A stretch of 64,000 nt of DNA from Brevinema_A sp051649245 (GCA_051649245.1 JBOFGS010000008.1:1-64000), one strand, 5' to 3'. Shown: positions 42,143-51,746, numbered from the stretch's first letter. The notes: generated by a model not told the origin, from the sequence alone. Made by a program: numbers and translations.

Positions 42143-43246
42143 TTATAATAGATTTTTAATACATTCTATTGTTTTATCGATTTCATTTTTTGTGCTAAAC
42201 CGAGATAAAGAAAAACGAACTCCTTGGACGAGTGATTGTGTTTTTTCTTTTTGATGTGATGTACAAGCAGAACCTGTTGATACAGCAATATTGTGTTTGT
42301 TCAAATGCCAAGCCATATAATCATGATCAATATATGGAATATTTACAAAAATAGTATTAGGAAGTCGTGGTTGGTTTATACCATAAATATGACCATTAAT
42401 ACTTAATAAAAATTTTTCCAACTCTTTTGTTAGTGAAAGAGTATGACTGTTCAAATGATCCATATTAGTTACGGCAAGTTCTAATGCCTTCCCAAATCCT
42501 ACAATACCTGGCGTATTTAAAGTGCCTGCTCGAAATCCTCCCATTTGATTTCCACCATGAAATAATGGTGTTATAAAAGAATTATCTTTTATATAGAGTC
42601 CTCCAATTCCTTTTGGTCCATGAAATTTATGTGCAGAACATGATAAATAATTAATTCCTAATTCTTGGATATTAACTGGAATTTTGCCTACAGCCTGTGT
42701 TGCATCGATATGGATAGGAATATTGTCTTTTTGAAGAATTTTTGTTATTTCAGGAATAGGTAGGATTACACCTGTTTCATTGTGAGCATAAATTAAAGAT
42801 ATCAAAAGTGTAGTTTCAGGGTTAAAAACTGTGTTAAAATCATTTATCTCGATACTATCATCTTTCTCAGGCAATTTGACGATTTCAATCCCAAATTGGG
42901 TTAAAAATTCTAAGCTTTTTTGCGATGCAGGATGCTCAAATGAAGATGTAATAATTTTATTTTTTTGTTTATTTTTTTGATTTAAAAATTGAAATAATAT
43001 ACTTTTATGGATTGTGTTGATACTTTCTGTGGCACAAGAAGTCATCACAAAAGTATCGTTTTCATGAATATTTAAATAATGATATATTTGATCGGAAGCT
43101 GTGTTTATCCCTTGATGGGTCGCTGTACCAAATTTATGTTGGGAATTAGGATTGCCAAATATATCTACCATATAAGGATCCATTGCTTTTTTTACACATG
43201 GGTCTAATGGTGTTGTGGCATTATTATCCAGATAAATGTATTCCAT
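42143..43246 (-). CDS. Cysteine desulfurase (NifS/IscS family)
   Basis: 367 residues. A PLP enzyme that removes sulphur from cysteine for iron-sulphur clusters and tRNA thiolation. PLP lysine is Lys207 in SCSAHKFHGPKGIG; the catalytic cysteine is Cys328 in STGSACTSH; YLDNNATTPLDP, HNETGVILPI, HIDATQAVGK and GGFRAGTLNTPGIVGFG complete the family pattern. It has its own promoter and leads the two-gene unit with the NifU-like gene. Whether it is NifS or IscS cannot be settled from sequence alone. Confidence 0.93.
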   Translation of the reverse strand: MEYIYLDNNATTPLDPCVKKAMDPYMVDIFGNPNSQHKFGTATHQGINTASDQIYHYLNIHENDTFVMTSCATESINTIHKSILFQFLNQKNKQKNKIITSSFEHPASQKSLEFLTQFGIEIVKLPEKDDSIEINDFNTVFNPETTLLISLIYAHNETGVILPIPEITKILQKDNIPIHIDATQAVGKIPVNIQELGINYLSCSAHKFHGPKGIGGLYIKDNSFITPLFHGGNQMGGFRAGTLNTPGIVGFGKALELAVTNMDHLNSHTLSLTKELEKFLLSINGHIYGINQPRLPNTIFVNIPYIDHDYMAWHLNKHNIAVSTGSACTSHQKEKTQSLVQGVRFSLSRFSTKNEIDKTIECIKNLL

Positions 43247-43277
43247 AATTATCTCTTGAGTATTTATATTTCACTGA

Positions 43278-43306
43278 ATTATACTATTGGTATTAATAAA
43301 AATCAA
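43278..43306 (-). promoter_or_regulatory. Promoter for the cysteine desulfurase unit
   Basis: Minus strand: TTGATT (43301-43306), 17-base spacer, TATAAT (43278-43283). Confidence 0.65.
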
Positions 43307-43338
43307 ATATTTATTATTAAATTTAAAATCGTTCAAAC

Positions 43339-43367
43339 TTGCAAAAAAAATAAAAAATAACTATACT
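43339..43367 (+). promoter_or_regulatory. Promoter for gpmI
   Basis: TTGCAA (43339-43344), 17-base A-rich spacer, TATACT (43362-43367), about 47 bases before gpmI. Confidence 0.6.
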
Positions 43368-43413
43368 ATTTATAATGTTATGATATAAATGAATATGGAT
43401 ATAGGAGTGAAAA

Positions 43414-45051
43414 ATGAATTTACATCTTAATAAAAATAATTTCCATAGACCAGGACCTGTGGTTTTGGCAATCTTAGATGGTGTTGGAATTAGTGATCAT
43501 ATCGATGGGAACGCTGTTGCAGGTGCTAATATGCCTGTTTTTAAATCGTTGATGCAGAATTGCAAATGTTCACGTTTGTTAAAAGCTCACGGTACTGCTG
43601 TTGGAATGCCTACAGATGATGATATGGGAAATAGTGAAGTAGGACACAATGCTTTAGGAGCAGGTAGAGTTTTTGCTCAAGGTGCAAAAAGAGTTAATCA
43701 AGCTATTGAGGACGGCTCTATTTTTACTTCTGAAACGTGGGTAAAATTAGTTGAACAAACTAAAAAAAATAATTCCATATTACATTTTATTGGACTTGTT
43801 TCTGATGGTGGTGTTCACTCTAATATCAGCCAATTAATTGCGATGATTAAAATGGCTGCAGAACAAGGAGTAGCAACACTCCGTGTCCATGCATTGACAG
43901 ATGGAAGAGATGTTGGAGCAAGAACGGCACCTATTTATTTTGCACAATTACAAGAAGTCTTTGACAGCATTAAAAATGATAAAGGTTTTGATTATGCTAT
44001 TGCTTCTGGTGGCGGGCGTATGCTGATGACAATGGATCGTTATAATGCTGACTGGAAGATGGTTGAAATCGGCTGGAATGCTCATGTTCATGGTATTGCA
44101 GAATATAGATTTCATTCTGCAAAAGAAGCTCTTGATGTATTATATGCACAAGATCCTGAAAGAAATGATCAGTATGTCCCTCCATTTGTTATCGTAGATA
44201 GTCTTGATGCACCTATAGGAAAAATTCATAATCAGGATTCTGTGATTTTCTTTAATTATCGAGGTGATCGTGCTATCGAAATTTCAATGGCATTTACTAT
44301 GGATCAGTTTACTCATTTTGATAGAGGTGTGAGACCTAATGTCCTTTATGCAGGTATGATGCAGTATGATGGTGACCTTAAACTTCCTGAGCTATTTTTG
44401 GTTGATCCACCCAAAATTGATAATCCTATTGGTGCTTATTTTGCTGCAAATAATCTTACCACACTGGCTATCTCTGAGACTCAAAAATATGGACATGTGA
44501 CCTATTTTTGGAATGGAAACAAAAGTGGATATATTGATAAAAATCTAGAAACATTTATTGAAATTCCATCTGATAATATTGTGTTTAACAAAGCTCCAAA
44601 AATGAAAGTCAAAGAAATTACAGCCGAAGTATTAAAAGCGATCGAAAGTGGCAAGTATGATCATATTCGTATTAATTTCCCTAATGGAGATATGGTGGGT
44701 CATACAGGTGATTATGATGCGACTGTTATTTCTTTAGAAGCAACAGACGAAGTCCTTGGTCAAATTAAAGCAGCTGTAGAAAAAGCAAATGGTATTCTTG
44801 TGATTTTAGCTGATCATGGAAATGCCGATCAAATGTGGACTATTGATAAAAAAACAAACACAAAGACACCTCATACAGCTCATACCTTAGCTCCTGTTCC
44901 TTTTCTTATTTATGATCCTAATTACAATAATGAATATTCTTTAGCTGATGTTGAAGAACCCGCAGGATTGGCTAATGTTGCAGCGACTCTTTGTAATCTT
45001 TGTGGTCTAGAGGCACCTGATAATTATAATTCCTCATTAATTAAGTTTTAA
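43414..45051 (+). CDS. gpmI: 2,3-bisphosphoglycerate-independent phosphoglycerate mutase
   Basis: 545 residues. Interconverts 3- and 2-phosphoglycerate in glycolysis, using two metal ions and a phosphoserine intermediate. Asp22 (AILDGVG) and the nucleophile Ser74 in DDDMGNSEVGHNALGAGR are in place; HALTDGRDVGARTA, FFNYRGDRAIE, NGDMVGHTGDYDAT and LADHGNADQM follow. AGGAG precedes the ATG. It is a single gene with its own promoter. A weak hairpin (TTTCTATC / GATAGAAA) follows its stop. Confidence 0.96.
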   Translation: MNLHLNKNNFHRPGPVVLAILDGVGISDHIDGNAVAGANMPVFKSLMQNCKCSRLLKAHGTAVGMPTDDDMGNSEVGHNALGAGRVFAQGAKRVNQAIEDGSIFTSETWVKLVEQTKKNNSILHFIGLVSDGGVHSNISQLIAMIKMAAEQGVATLRVHALTDGRDVGARTAPIYFAQLQEVFDSIKNDKGFDYAIASGGGRMLMTMDRYNADWKMVEIGWNAHVHGIAEYRFHSAKEALDVLYAQDPERNDQYVPPFVIVDSLDAPIGKIHNQDSVIFFNYRGDRAIEISMAFTMDQFTHFDRGVRPNVLYAGMMQYDGDLKLPELFLVDPPKIDNPIGAYFAANNLTTLAISETQKYGHVTYFWNGNKSGYIDKNLETFIEIPSDNIVFNKAPKMKVKEITAEVLKAIESGKYDHIRINFPNGDMVGHTGDYDATVISLEATDEVLGQIKAAVEKANGILVILADHGNADQMWTIDKKTNTKTPHTAHTLAPVPFLIYDPNYNNEYSLADVEEPAGLANVAATLCNLCGLEAPDNYNSSLIKF

Positions 45052-45175
45052 AATTTATTTTTTTTTCTATCATATTTTTAATCAAAATAGATAGAAACAC
45101 AGTACTCTTCTTTGTTATAATATATGTATATATATATTTAATTTAAATTTGATAATTTAAATTGAGGAGCTTCTT

Positions 45176-46096
45176 GTGAGAAAATTTGTTTTTTTTGTAG
45201 TATCATTTCTTCTTGTGAGTTGTTCTTTGCATGAAAATAGAGTAGATGAAGAAATCAGTGTGAGACCTTACTTAGGTTATAATAGATTTGCTTTATTTCC
45301 TAATTATTTAGGGAATAAAAGTTTTGCGTCTTATAGAATGCCGATTCAGAATGTTAGTACAGAAGGATTTATCATTACATCAGTTTCCACTTTTTGTAAA
45401 GCAATATCAAAACGTACAAATTGGCAGTTGACTTCTGAAAATTTTAGAAATACATATCCTCATTTTAATATTGATTTACTTGTATTTAATCAATATGATG
45501 CTCCTAATAATTTTGTATGGCAGGAACGTTTGATTCTGAATGATGCATTAGAATTAGTTACAATGGCTGTTAATAGTACGATCTTTGAAAATGAAATGTC
45601 TAAATTACAATTTACAGAAAATGATGGTACCACACCTTTGTCCTCTCAGCATGTCATTAGTTCTATTCGAAAAGCAACGTTCTCAATTATTATTTCAAAA
45701 AATGATTTAGCTCCAGGTGTCGCTGCTGAAGCAACTATAGGAGGTATTTCTCATACTATTTGGTTTAGAAATGATAAAGATTATTCAAAACATAATGTTA
45801 TTGAGTTAGCTGTGATTATTGGACATGAATTAACGCATAATTTAGGTTATAAACATTCATCTGGTGTTCCATATGGAGTTCACATTCCTATTTTATTAGC
45901 TGTCCATAAAGCCTCTCAAGCTGATTTGAATAAATTTATCAAAAATACTCCATTTATGGAAGATATCTTTTTAACTCGTGTAAGATCTATTTCCTCTCAA
46001 AATCAACGATCACGTGAAGGTAATAAAATATTAAAAGCTCAAGAAATCAATTTAGAACAAAATATCAAAAAAACAATGCAAGATGTTTTACGTTAA
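45176..46096 (+). CDS. Putative metzincin-type zinc protease lipoprotein
   Basis: 306 residues. Lipoprotein signal MRKFVFFVVSFLLVSCS, Cys16. Residues 217-227 are HELTHNLGYKH, the complete HExxHxxGxxH zinc motif of metzincin proteases (zinc ligands His217, His221, His227; catalytic Glu218). The preceding helix, NVIELAVIIG, also fits. The Met-turn is not obvious; candidates are weak. The rest of the chain matches nothing I recognise. The start is GTG with GAGGAG six bases upstream. A single gene ending in a strong terminator. It would be a surface- or periplasm-anchored protease; its target is unknown. Confidence 0.75.
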   Translation: MRKFVFFVVSFLLVSCSLHENRVDEEISVRPYLGYNRFALFPNYLGNKSFASYRMPIQNVSTEGFIITSVSTFCKAISKRTNWQLTSENFRNTYPHFNIDLLVFNQYDAPNNFVWQERLILNDALELVTMAVNSTIFENEMSKLQFTENDGTTPLSSQHVISSIRKATFSIIISKNDLAPGVAAEATIGGISHTIWFRNDKDYSKHNVIELAVIIGHELTHNLGYKHSSGVPYGVHIPILLAVHKASQADLNKFIKNTPFMEDIFLTRVRSISSQNQRSREGNKILKAQEINLEQNIKKTMQDVLR

Positions 46097-46105
46097 TAAG
46101 AATAC

Positions 46106-46140
46106 ATAAAAAACGCACACCTAGTGTGCGTTTTTTTTAT
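46106..46140. terminator. Terminator after the metzincin-like gene
   Basis: Stem CGCACAC / GTGTGCG extended by six A-T pairs, loop CTA, eight T. Probably also serves the convergent gene ending at 46155. Confidence 0.92.
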
Positions 46141-46154
46141 CATATGACTAGTAC

Positions 46155-47960
46155 TTAGACTCTTAAACGAACAGCAATAATTTTGATTTTATCATTATTT
46201 GCATGATCTACAGTAATTAATGTTTCTTTAAGTGTATCTTTTAACAAACCACTGTGAGTAGATAAGATATGTGATATTACAATATAAGCACTTTGATTGT
46301 CCAAAATTTCAAAAGCATTATTCGCTGTTACGTCTAACTTTATGATTTCTATATGCTTTTTGAAATTTTTTTCGTTGGGAGTAATATTTCGTTCAGCTGC
46401 AAAAATAACATTTCGACGAATTTTTTGTTCATTGATATTAAACGTATAGTAGTTTGCAAGTAGATTTTCTTGAGGCAATCTTCGTTCAGGATCGAGATGA
46501 TAACTGCCTTTTGTAATATCAATTCTAGTAGTAAGGAAATTATCCCAATCAATATTATAATTATTACCGTCTGTGTCTGAAATAGACAAAGAAGGAATAA
46601 AATAACTGTTTCGTGAAATCTTATCTCCTTCTGCTTTTAAGCTTGGATATGTAGGATTTTTCACTAATACTTCTTTTGTATAAAGACTAAAAAGAGGTTC
46701 TTGTATTTTATTTTGAATGATAATGTTCCAGTCAATTTCTTTTTGGTTAGAATTTGTTGAAGAAATAGCTGTTGTGTTGGTATTTTGTATTTCTTGTTCT
46801 GTTACTGTATTTTCTTGATTGGTCGTAACGACACTATTATTAAAAGCAGATTGATTAAAGTAAGCTTTCACGCCGTCCAAGAAGTTCTGAGATCCCATAT
46901 GAATCCATGCCATGTGAAGCATTCCATAGTTTTTGAGCATATCAGGAACATTTACTTCAATAATAGCATTGTTTGAAAAACCACTGTTTAATAATTCTTG
47001 GTAATAGGATACAGGTGGTACGGGAAGTACATAGCTGGGATCTGTTTGTAATCTCGTAATACTTGTTGTTTTTTCGTTTGTTGGTGTTGTAGAATCTTGA
47101 GCTATATTTTCTGTATTTGTTTCTGTTGCGTTTTTTGATGATAGATCAAGAACGTTCAAACGTGTGACGGCATCTTTAAACATTGCAAATAAATAACTCT
47201 CTGTCTTATCTTGCTTATCCCAAGCCATTGTAAGGATTGATTGGACTTGCTTTGCATTACCAATATTAGGAATAAAAAGATAGAGTTTTGATTGATAAAC
47301 AAAAGCATTGTTACCAGTTAATTGGTTATTAATAATCACAATTTCTGAAATCTTAAGATCACCAAAATATTCTTTAAAATGAGTATACATTTTAGCAACG
47401 TCTGATAACTGAGTTGCAAATCCGCCACTTTTAAAAATCGAAACAGGAATGGACGAGCTACTATCTGTGATGTAGCTAAACTTGATTAATCCAATTTTAG
47501 GTTTGTCTTCAGCAAAAAAAGTGAATTTACCGTTAATATTTTCTTGATAAGGGTAGATAAACATATCTTCTTTTTCTGTGCTGGTGACAGTGTATTGAAT
47601 ATTAATAGGTTGTTCTTTGTCGCTTACGACTGTAGGAAACCAATTGTCCCCAATACTTCCAAATCCACCTTGATTAGGAATGATAAAAGAATAACTAAAT
47701 TTGATACGATATTCTGTCGAGGTGTCTTTTTTAGATCCGATCATAATATTGTTATTTCCAAACGTTACATCAGTTTGATTGGTAAAATTTAAGATACGAC
47801 CTCTAGCTGGGATTTGAAGTTCAGTACTGGAGCCTTGATAAAAGACATCAAATCTGATTTCGTTTCCTGATACTTTGCTATACTGAAGACTTAATGTTTG
47901 AGTAAAGGTATTGCCTGATACAAATATCAAGAACATCATTAGTAAGCGATTAATATTCAT
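46155..47960 (-). CDS. Exported M1-peptidase-like protein without zinc motif
   Basis: 601 residues with an N-terminal signal (MNINRLLMMFLIFVSGNTFTQT). The overall order resembles the M1 aminopeptidase fold: a beta-rich N-terminal domain ending in GDNWFPTV, a central part with FKEYFGDLKISEIVII like the FFxxxFGPYPxxxxxVV segment, and later MLHMAWIHMGSQNFLDGVKAYF, as in the MLxxxLGxxxFxxGLxxYL helix. But where HExxH should be, it reads ILTMAWDKQ, and no HExxH occurs anywhere. So I call it a probable non-catalytic M1-like periplasmic protein. Two Ser/Thr/Asn/Gln-rich insertions (about 272-310 and 377-415) interrupt it. CGGAGGA precedes the ATG. Moderate certainty. Confidence 0.5.
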   Translation of the reverse strand: MNINRLLMMFLIFVSGNTFTQTLSLQYSKVSGNEIRFDVFYQGSSTELQIPARGRILNFTNQTDVTFGNNNIMIGSKKDTSTEYRIKFSYSFIIPNQGGFGSIGDNWFPTVVSDKEQPINIQYTVTSTEKEDMFIYPYQENINGKFTFFAEDKPKIGLIKFSYITDSSSSIPVSIFKSGGFATQLSDVAKMYTHFKEYFGDLKISEIVIINNQLTGNNAFVYQSKLYLFIPNIGNAKQVQSILTMAWDKQDKTESYLFAMFKDAVTRLNVLDLSSKNATETNTENIAQDSTTPTNEKTTSITRLQTDPSYVLPVPPVSYYQELLNSGFSNNAIIEVNVPDMLKNYGMLHMAWIHMGSQNFLDGVKAYFNQSAFNNSVVTTNQENTVTEQEIQNTNTTAISSTNSNQKEIDWNIIIQNKIQEPLFSLYTKEVLVKNPTYPSLKAEGDKISRNSYFIPSLSISDTDGNNYNIDWDNFLTTRIDITKGSYHLDPERRLPQENLLANYYTFNINEQKIRRNVIFAAERNITPNEKNFKKHIEIIKLDVTANNAFEILDNQSAYIVISHILSTHSGLLKDTLKETLITVDHANNDKIKIIAVRLRV

Positions 47961-48059
47961 GAGTTCCTCCGAATTATCATATTGATATTATTTTTCTCAT
48001 ATAGATTTTTCGGCTTGATTTGAAATTTCTTGATATTATCTACTTGTTATTTAAGAAGT

Positions 48060-48088
48060 TTGTATTTTTTTTTTAGCTATGCTACAAT
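48060..48088 (+). promoter_or_regulatory. Possible promoter for the glycosyltransferase gene
   Basis: TTGTAT (48060-48065), 17-base spacer, TACAAT (48083-48088); 75 bases before the start. Confidence 0.45.
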
Positions 48089-48162
48089 TAATATGGATCA
48101 TAAAAATATTCATCTGAAATTTTAGTTATTGCACATGTTTTTATTATTGCTGAGGAATATCT

Positions 48163-49722
48163 ATGGATAAATTTACCTTTAACAATTGTCAACAAATAGT
48201 TGACCAAATTCCAGAATCATTTAAACAACAAAAATTGTCAATTATTATGCCTTTTTATAATGAAGAGGAATTAATTGTTACTTCTGTAAAGACTGTTGTC
48301 GAGACATTAAGGAAGTGGTCATGGAACTTTGAAATAATTCTCTCTGATGACGGATCAACAGATCAATCATTGAATATCCTACAAGAATGTCAAACTATTC
48401 CTGAATTTAAGTTAATCTCATCACCTAGGAATTATGGAAAAGGGCGAGCTTTGGTGACGGGTTATGAAATTTCAGAGGGAGATTATATTTTATTTTTGGA
48501 TGCAGATTTAGAACTTTCTATACAACATTTGCCTTATTTTATTCAGAAAATGATCCATCAGGATTCTGATATTATCATTGGATCGAAAGAAGATCCTCGT
48601 TCCAATTTAAAGTATCCGTTTTTTAGAAAGATTATTAGTTTTATTTATGCATTGATAGTTCGTATTTTGTTTCGCTTGCCTGTTACCGATACACAAACAG
48701 GAATCAAGTTATTTAAAAGACAAGCATTAGAAGAAACATTGCCATATTTATTGGTGAAGAAGTTTGCTTTTGATATTGAGTTGTTGGCATTAGCAAACAG
48801 TAAATCGTTTAAAATATCTACTCATCCTATTGTATTAACATTTATTCGTCAAACAGCATTTGGTCGTATTTCTTTTGACAGTATTCTTCATATGATTAAA
48901 GATACGATGGCTATTGTATGGCGTTTTTGGACCAGATTTTGGCATTTTTCTTACAAAAAAACAACACCACTAAAACATGTTTTTGTATCTCTTGATCGTG
49001 ACGTAACATGTTATGATGACAATATTTTTTATATTGATTCCATGAATCAATTACCAGACATGATGCCTCAAATAAATTCTTATGATATTGTGATTTTTCT
49101 TCATAAACAAGAAGAAGTACCAATATTCATGAAATTTACAATAAATCGTATTTTTAGTGATCCAAAAATTCAAGGTGTGTATCCTTTTTTATATCCAAAA
49201 TCAGAAACATCAAAAGGATTTTTATATTATAGTTTGTTAGCAAATATGTTTTTTGCAAAAGGCTACTATCCTCGTTATCGTCCTGTTCGCGAAGGAATAT
49301 TACAAAAAGACTATCGTGCATCTTTGCCAGTCAACAAATTAGTTATTCGCACCTCAACATTACAAGACCTCATTTCAAATAATACTATGGAAGTTAATGA
49401 TTTAACAAATATCATACATTCTCCATACTTGTTTATTCATAGCGATTTTTCTGATGATGAGCAAACCTGGAAGATTTCGCTTAAGGAAACAGAACCAGCG
49501 TTTGGTATTAAAAAAAATATGCAGATTTTATATCTCATATGTATTTTATTAGCCTTAGGAAGTTGGGTACATATTTTCTTTTTATTACCGTTGATTTTAT
49601 TGGAAGCTTTTGTTTTATTTTGGTTTATTTTTTCTTTAGGGATTCGACGAGGAATAAAAGTGATCATTCTTTTTTATAAAATGCGATTTAATATTAAAAA
49701 TAGTATTGATAAAACTTTGTAA
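48163..49722 (+). CDS. Family 2 glycosyltransferase with unusual C-terminal half
   Basis: 519 residues. Residues 20-255 are a GT-A, family 2 glycosyltransferase like dolichyl/undecaprenyl-phosphate mannosyl- or glucosyltransferases: SIIMPFYNEEELI, ILSDDGSTDQSL, the Asp-x-Asp metal site in FLDADLELS, and DTQTGIKLFKRQALEE. Residues 270-450 are unusual: DIVIFLHKQEEVPIFMKFTINRIFSDPKIQGVYPF looks like a second, degenerate GT2 core. One or two membrane helices close the protein (about 450-500), ending in a basic tail. It probably works at the cytoplasmic membrane on a lipid-linked sugar. A single gene; mreB follows from a promoter whose -35 overlaps this stop codon. Confidence 0.75.
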   Translation: MDKFTFNNCQQIVDQIPESFKQQKLSIIMPFYNEEELIVTSVKTVVETLRKWSWNFEIILSDDGSTDQSLNILQECQTIPEFKLISSPRNYGKGRALVTGYEISEGDYILFLDADLELSIQHLPYFIQKMIHQDSDIIIGSKEDPRSNLKYPFFRKIISFIYALIVRILFRLPVTDTQTGIKLFKRQALEETLPYLLVKKFAFDIELLALANSKSFKISTHPIVLTFIRQTAFGRISFDSILHMIKDTMAIVWRFWTRFWHFSYKKTTPLKHVFVSLDRDVTCYDDNIFYIDSMNQLPDMMPQINSYDIVIFLHKQEEVPIFMKFTINRIFSDPKIQGVYPFLYPKSETSKGFLYYSLLANMFFAKGYYPRYRPVREGILQKDYRASLPVNKLVIRTSTLQDLISNNTMEVNDLTNIIHSPYLFIHSDFSDDEQTWKISLKETEPAFGIKKNMQILYLICILLALGSWVHIFFLLPLILLEAFVLFWFIFSLGIRRGIKVIILFYKMRFNIKNSIDKTL

Positions 49723-49745
49723 TTTTGTTTCAAAAATGTTATAAT
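49717..49745 (+). promoter_or_regulatory. Promoter for the mre operon
   Basis: TTGTAA (49717-49722), 17-base spacer, TATAAT (49740-49745). The -35 includes the stop codon of the glycosyltransferase gene. An imperfect palindrome (49728-49761, arms TTTCAAAAA / TTTTTGAAA) surrounds the -10. Confidence 0.55.
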
Positions 49746-49822
49746 ATTATAGTTTTTGAAATAAGTTAAAAATGATAGTGAACACATAACAAGATATTTG
49801 TTTTATTTAAAGAGGGGACCAC

Positions 49823-50851
49823 ATGAGTTTATTTAGTGGGATTAGAGATATTTTTATTAACGATATTGCTGTTGATTTAGGAACAGCCAATACACTGATT
49901 TATGTCAGAGGTAGAGGCATTGAATTATCTGAACCTTCTGTGGTAGCGTTGCAAACAAGTACTGGTAAAGTTATTGCTGTTGGAAGAGAAGCTAAAAAGA
50001 TGTTAGGAAAAACTCCTGGAGATATTTTAGCGATTCGTCCGATGCAAGATGGCGTTATTGCAGATTTTGAAGTCGTTGGTAAAATGATGAAATATTTCGT
50101 TGCAAAAAGCCAACCATATAAAAAGCTAGTTTATCCACGTATGGTCATGGGAGTTCCTTCTGGTGTGACAGAAGTAGAACGTCGTGCTGTTCGTGAAGCT
50201 GCAGAACAAGCTGGTGCTACAAAAATTTATCTGATTGAAGAATCTCGTGCAGCAGCTCTTGGTGCAGGTATTCCTGTAGAAGAGCCTGCTGGACATATGG
50301 TTGTTGACATTGGTGGAGGAACTACAGAGGTGTCCGTGCTTTCTTTGGGAGGTATCGTCATCACAAACTCTATTCGTGTTGGTGGAGATAAATTTGATGA
50401 AGCTATTGTCAATCATTTAAAACGATATCACAATCTCAGCATTGGTGAACGAACTGCTGAAGAAGTTAAAATAAAAATTGGATCTGCTTATCCATTAAAA
50501 ACAATTGAACACATTGAAATCAAAGGACGTGATACGATTTCCGGCTTACCAAGAACCTTAACAATTGATAGTGTTGAGATCAGAGAATCGTTACAAGATG
50601 TTGTGAATCAAGTATTAGATGTCATTCGTTTAACCCTTGATCAAACTCCCGCTGAACTTGCTGCTGATATTATTGATCGTGGTATTGTTATGACAGGTGG
50701 AGGTGCGTTACTTCGTGGTTTGACTAAATTTATTGCTAAAAATACTGGAGTACCCGCTTTCTTAGCAGATAATCCATTAACATGTGTTGCAACTGGGTGT
50801 GGAAAATTCCTTGAAAATATCAAATATTATGAAACTCCATATTCTATCTAA
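49823..50851 (+). CDS. mreB: Rod shape-determining actin-like protein MreB
   Basis: 342 residues. Forms filaments under the inner membrane that guide side-wall synthesis. Actin-fold ATP motifs: AVDLGTANTLIYVRG, the PHOSPHATE-2 loop VVDIGGGTTEVSVLS, and GGALLRGLTKFI. GVPSGVTEVERRAVREAAEQAGA and EEPAAALG-like EESRAAALGAGIPVEEP are also present. AGGGGA lies before the ATG. First gene of mreB-mreC-mreD, followed by a lipoprotein, leuS and an exported protein without an evident terminator. Confidence 0.97.
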   Translation: MSLFSGIRDIFINDIAVDLGTANTLIYVRGRGIELSEPSVVALQTSTGKVIAVGREAKKMLGKTPGDILAIRPMQDGVIADFEVVGKMMKYFVAKSQPYKKLVYPRMVMGVPSGVTEVERRAVREAAEQAGATKIYLIEESRAAALGAGIPVEEPAGHMVVDIGGGTTEVSVLSLGGIVITNSIRVGGDKFDEAIVNHLKRYHNLSIGERTAEEVKIKIGSAYPLKTIEHIEIKGRDTISGLPRTLTIDSVEIRESLQDVVNQVLDVIRLTLDQTPAELAADIIDRGIVMTGGGALLRGLTKFIAKNTGVPAFLADNPLTCVATGCGKFLENIKYYETPYSI

Positions 50852-50864
50852 ATAATATTAAATT

Positions 50865-51746
50865 ATGTTAAGATTTTTAATCCGTTTTAAAATTGTTGTT
50901 ACAGCCTTTTTTTTACTTTTTATTTCTCTTTTAGCGATGTCTTCTAGAATCAATACGAATAAATTTTATTTTAGAACATTTTTATTTTCAGCATTACTTA
51001 ATATTGAAAATATAATGTTAAGTACTGTAGAGTCAATTCAAAATGTCTTTATTAATGTCAAACGAATCAAAGATCTTGAAACACGTTTGAATAGTGCGGA
51101 AGAACGATTGCTCCATTATCGAGAGTTAACTTTCTTGTATGATGCTGTGCAGACTGAAAATAAAAAATTGAAAGGTTTATTAGGTATTCGTTCTCGTTTT
51201 GAGTATCCGGCATATTATAGTAAAATTATTTTTAGAGATCCTACATTTTTATCAGATTATGTTATTATTGATAAAGGATATCATGATGGAATAAGATTAA
51301 ATATGCCTGTGGTGTATTCTTCTGAAATGAATGATCGATTAGTGCTAGTAGGTAAAATAATCGAAGTGACTGATTCAGCAAGTAAGGTTCGTCTTATTTC
51401 AGCAAAAAACTTATATTTAGGTGTTCGTCTTGAAAATCAAGAATATACAGGTATTTTAAAAGGTCAAGGCTCTTGGAATCAAAATTTAGCTTTAGAATAT
51501 ATTCCATTCAATGCCGATATTAGGTTAGGAGATTCTGTCATTACTTCTGGAGAAAGCGAAATCTATCCACCAGGGTTACAAGTAGGTTCTATCCAAGGAA
51601 TAGGGCAAAATGTCATTGAAGAATTTTTCAAAACACTCTATGTAAAACCTGAATTTGATTATAAAAAAATATCTGATGTTTTTGTACTTGAATATGAAAA
51701 GAAATTCAATGTTTCAAATTTAATGGATGGATTCTATGAAAGATAA
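50865..51746 (+). CDS. mreC: Rod shape-determining protein MreC
   Basis: 293 residues. Inner-membrane protein with one N-terminal helix (IVVTAFFLLFISLLAM), a coiled coil (about 65-105, IKDLETRLNSAEERLLHYREL) and a periplasmic double beta-barrel: ENKKLKGLLGIRSRF, YVIIDKGYHDGIRLNMPVV, VGKIIEV, SAKNLYLGVRL, LGDSVITSGESEIYPPGLQVG. It links MreB with the wall synthases. The ribosome site is poor, so translation may depend on mreB 13 bases upstream. Its end overlaps mreD. Confidence 0.93.
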   Translation: MLRFLIRFKIVVTAFFLLFISLLAMSSRINTNKFYFRTFLFSALLNIENIMLSTVESIQNVFINVKRIKDLETRLNSAEERLLHYRELTFLYDAVQTENKKLKGLLGIRSRFEYPAYYSKIIFRDPTFLSDYVIIDKGYHDGIRLNMPVVYSSEMNDRLVLVGKIIEVTDSASKVRLISAKNLYLGVRLENQEYTGILKGQGSWNQNLALEYIPFNADIRLGDSVITSGESEIYPPGLQVGSIQGIGQNVIEEFFKTLYVKPEFDYKKISDVFVLEYEKKFNVSNLMDGFYER

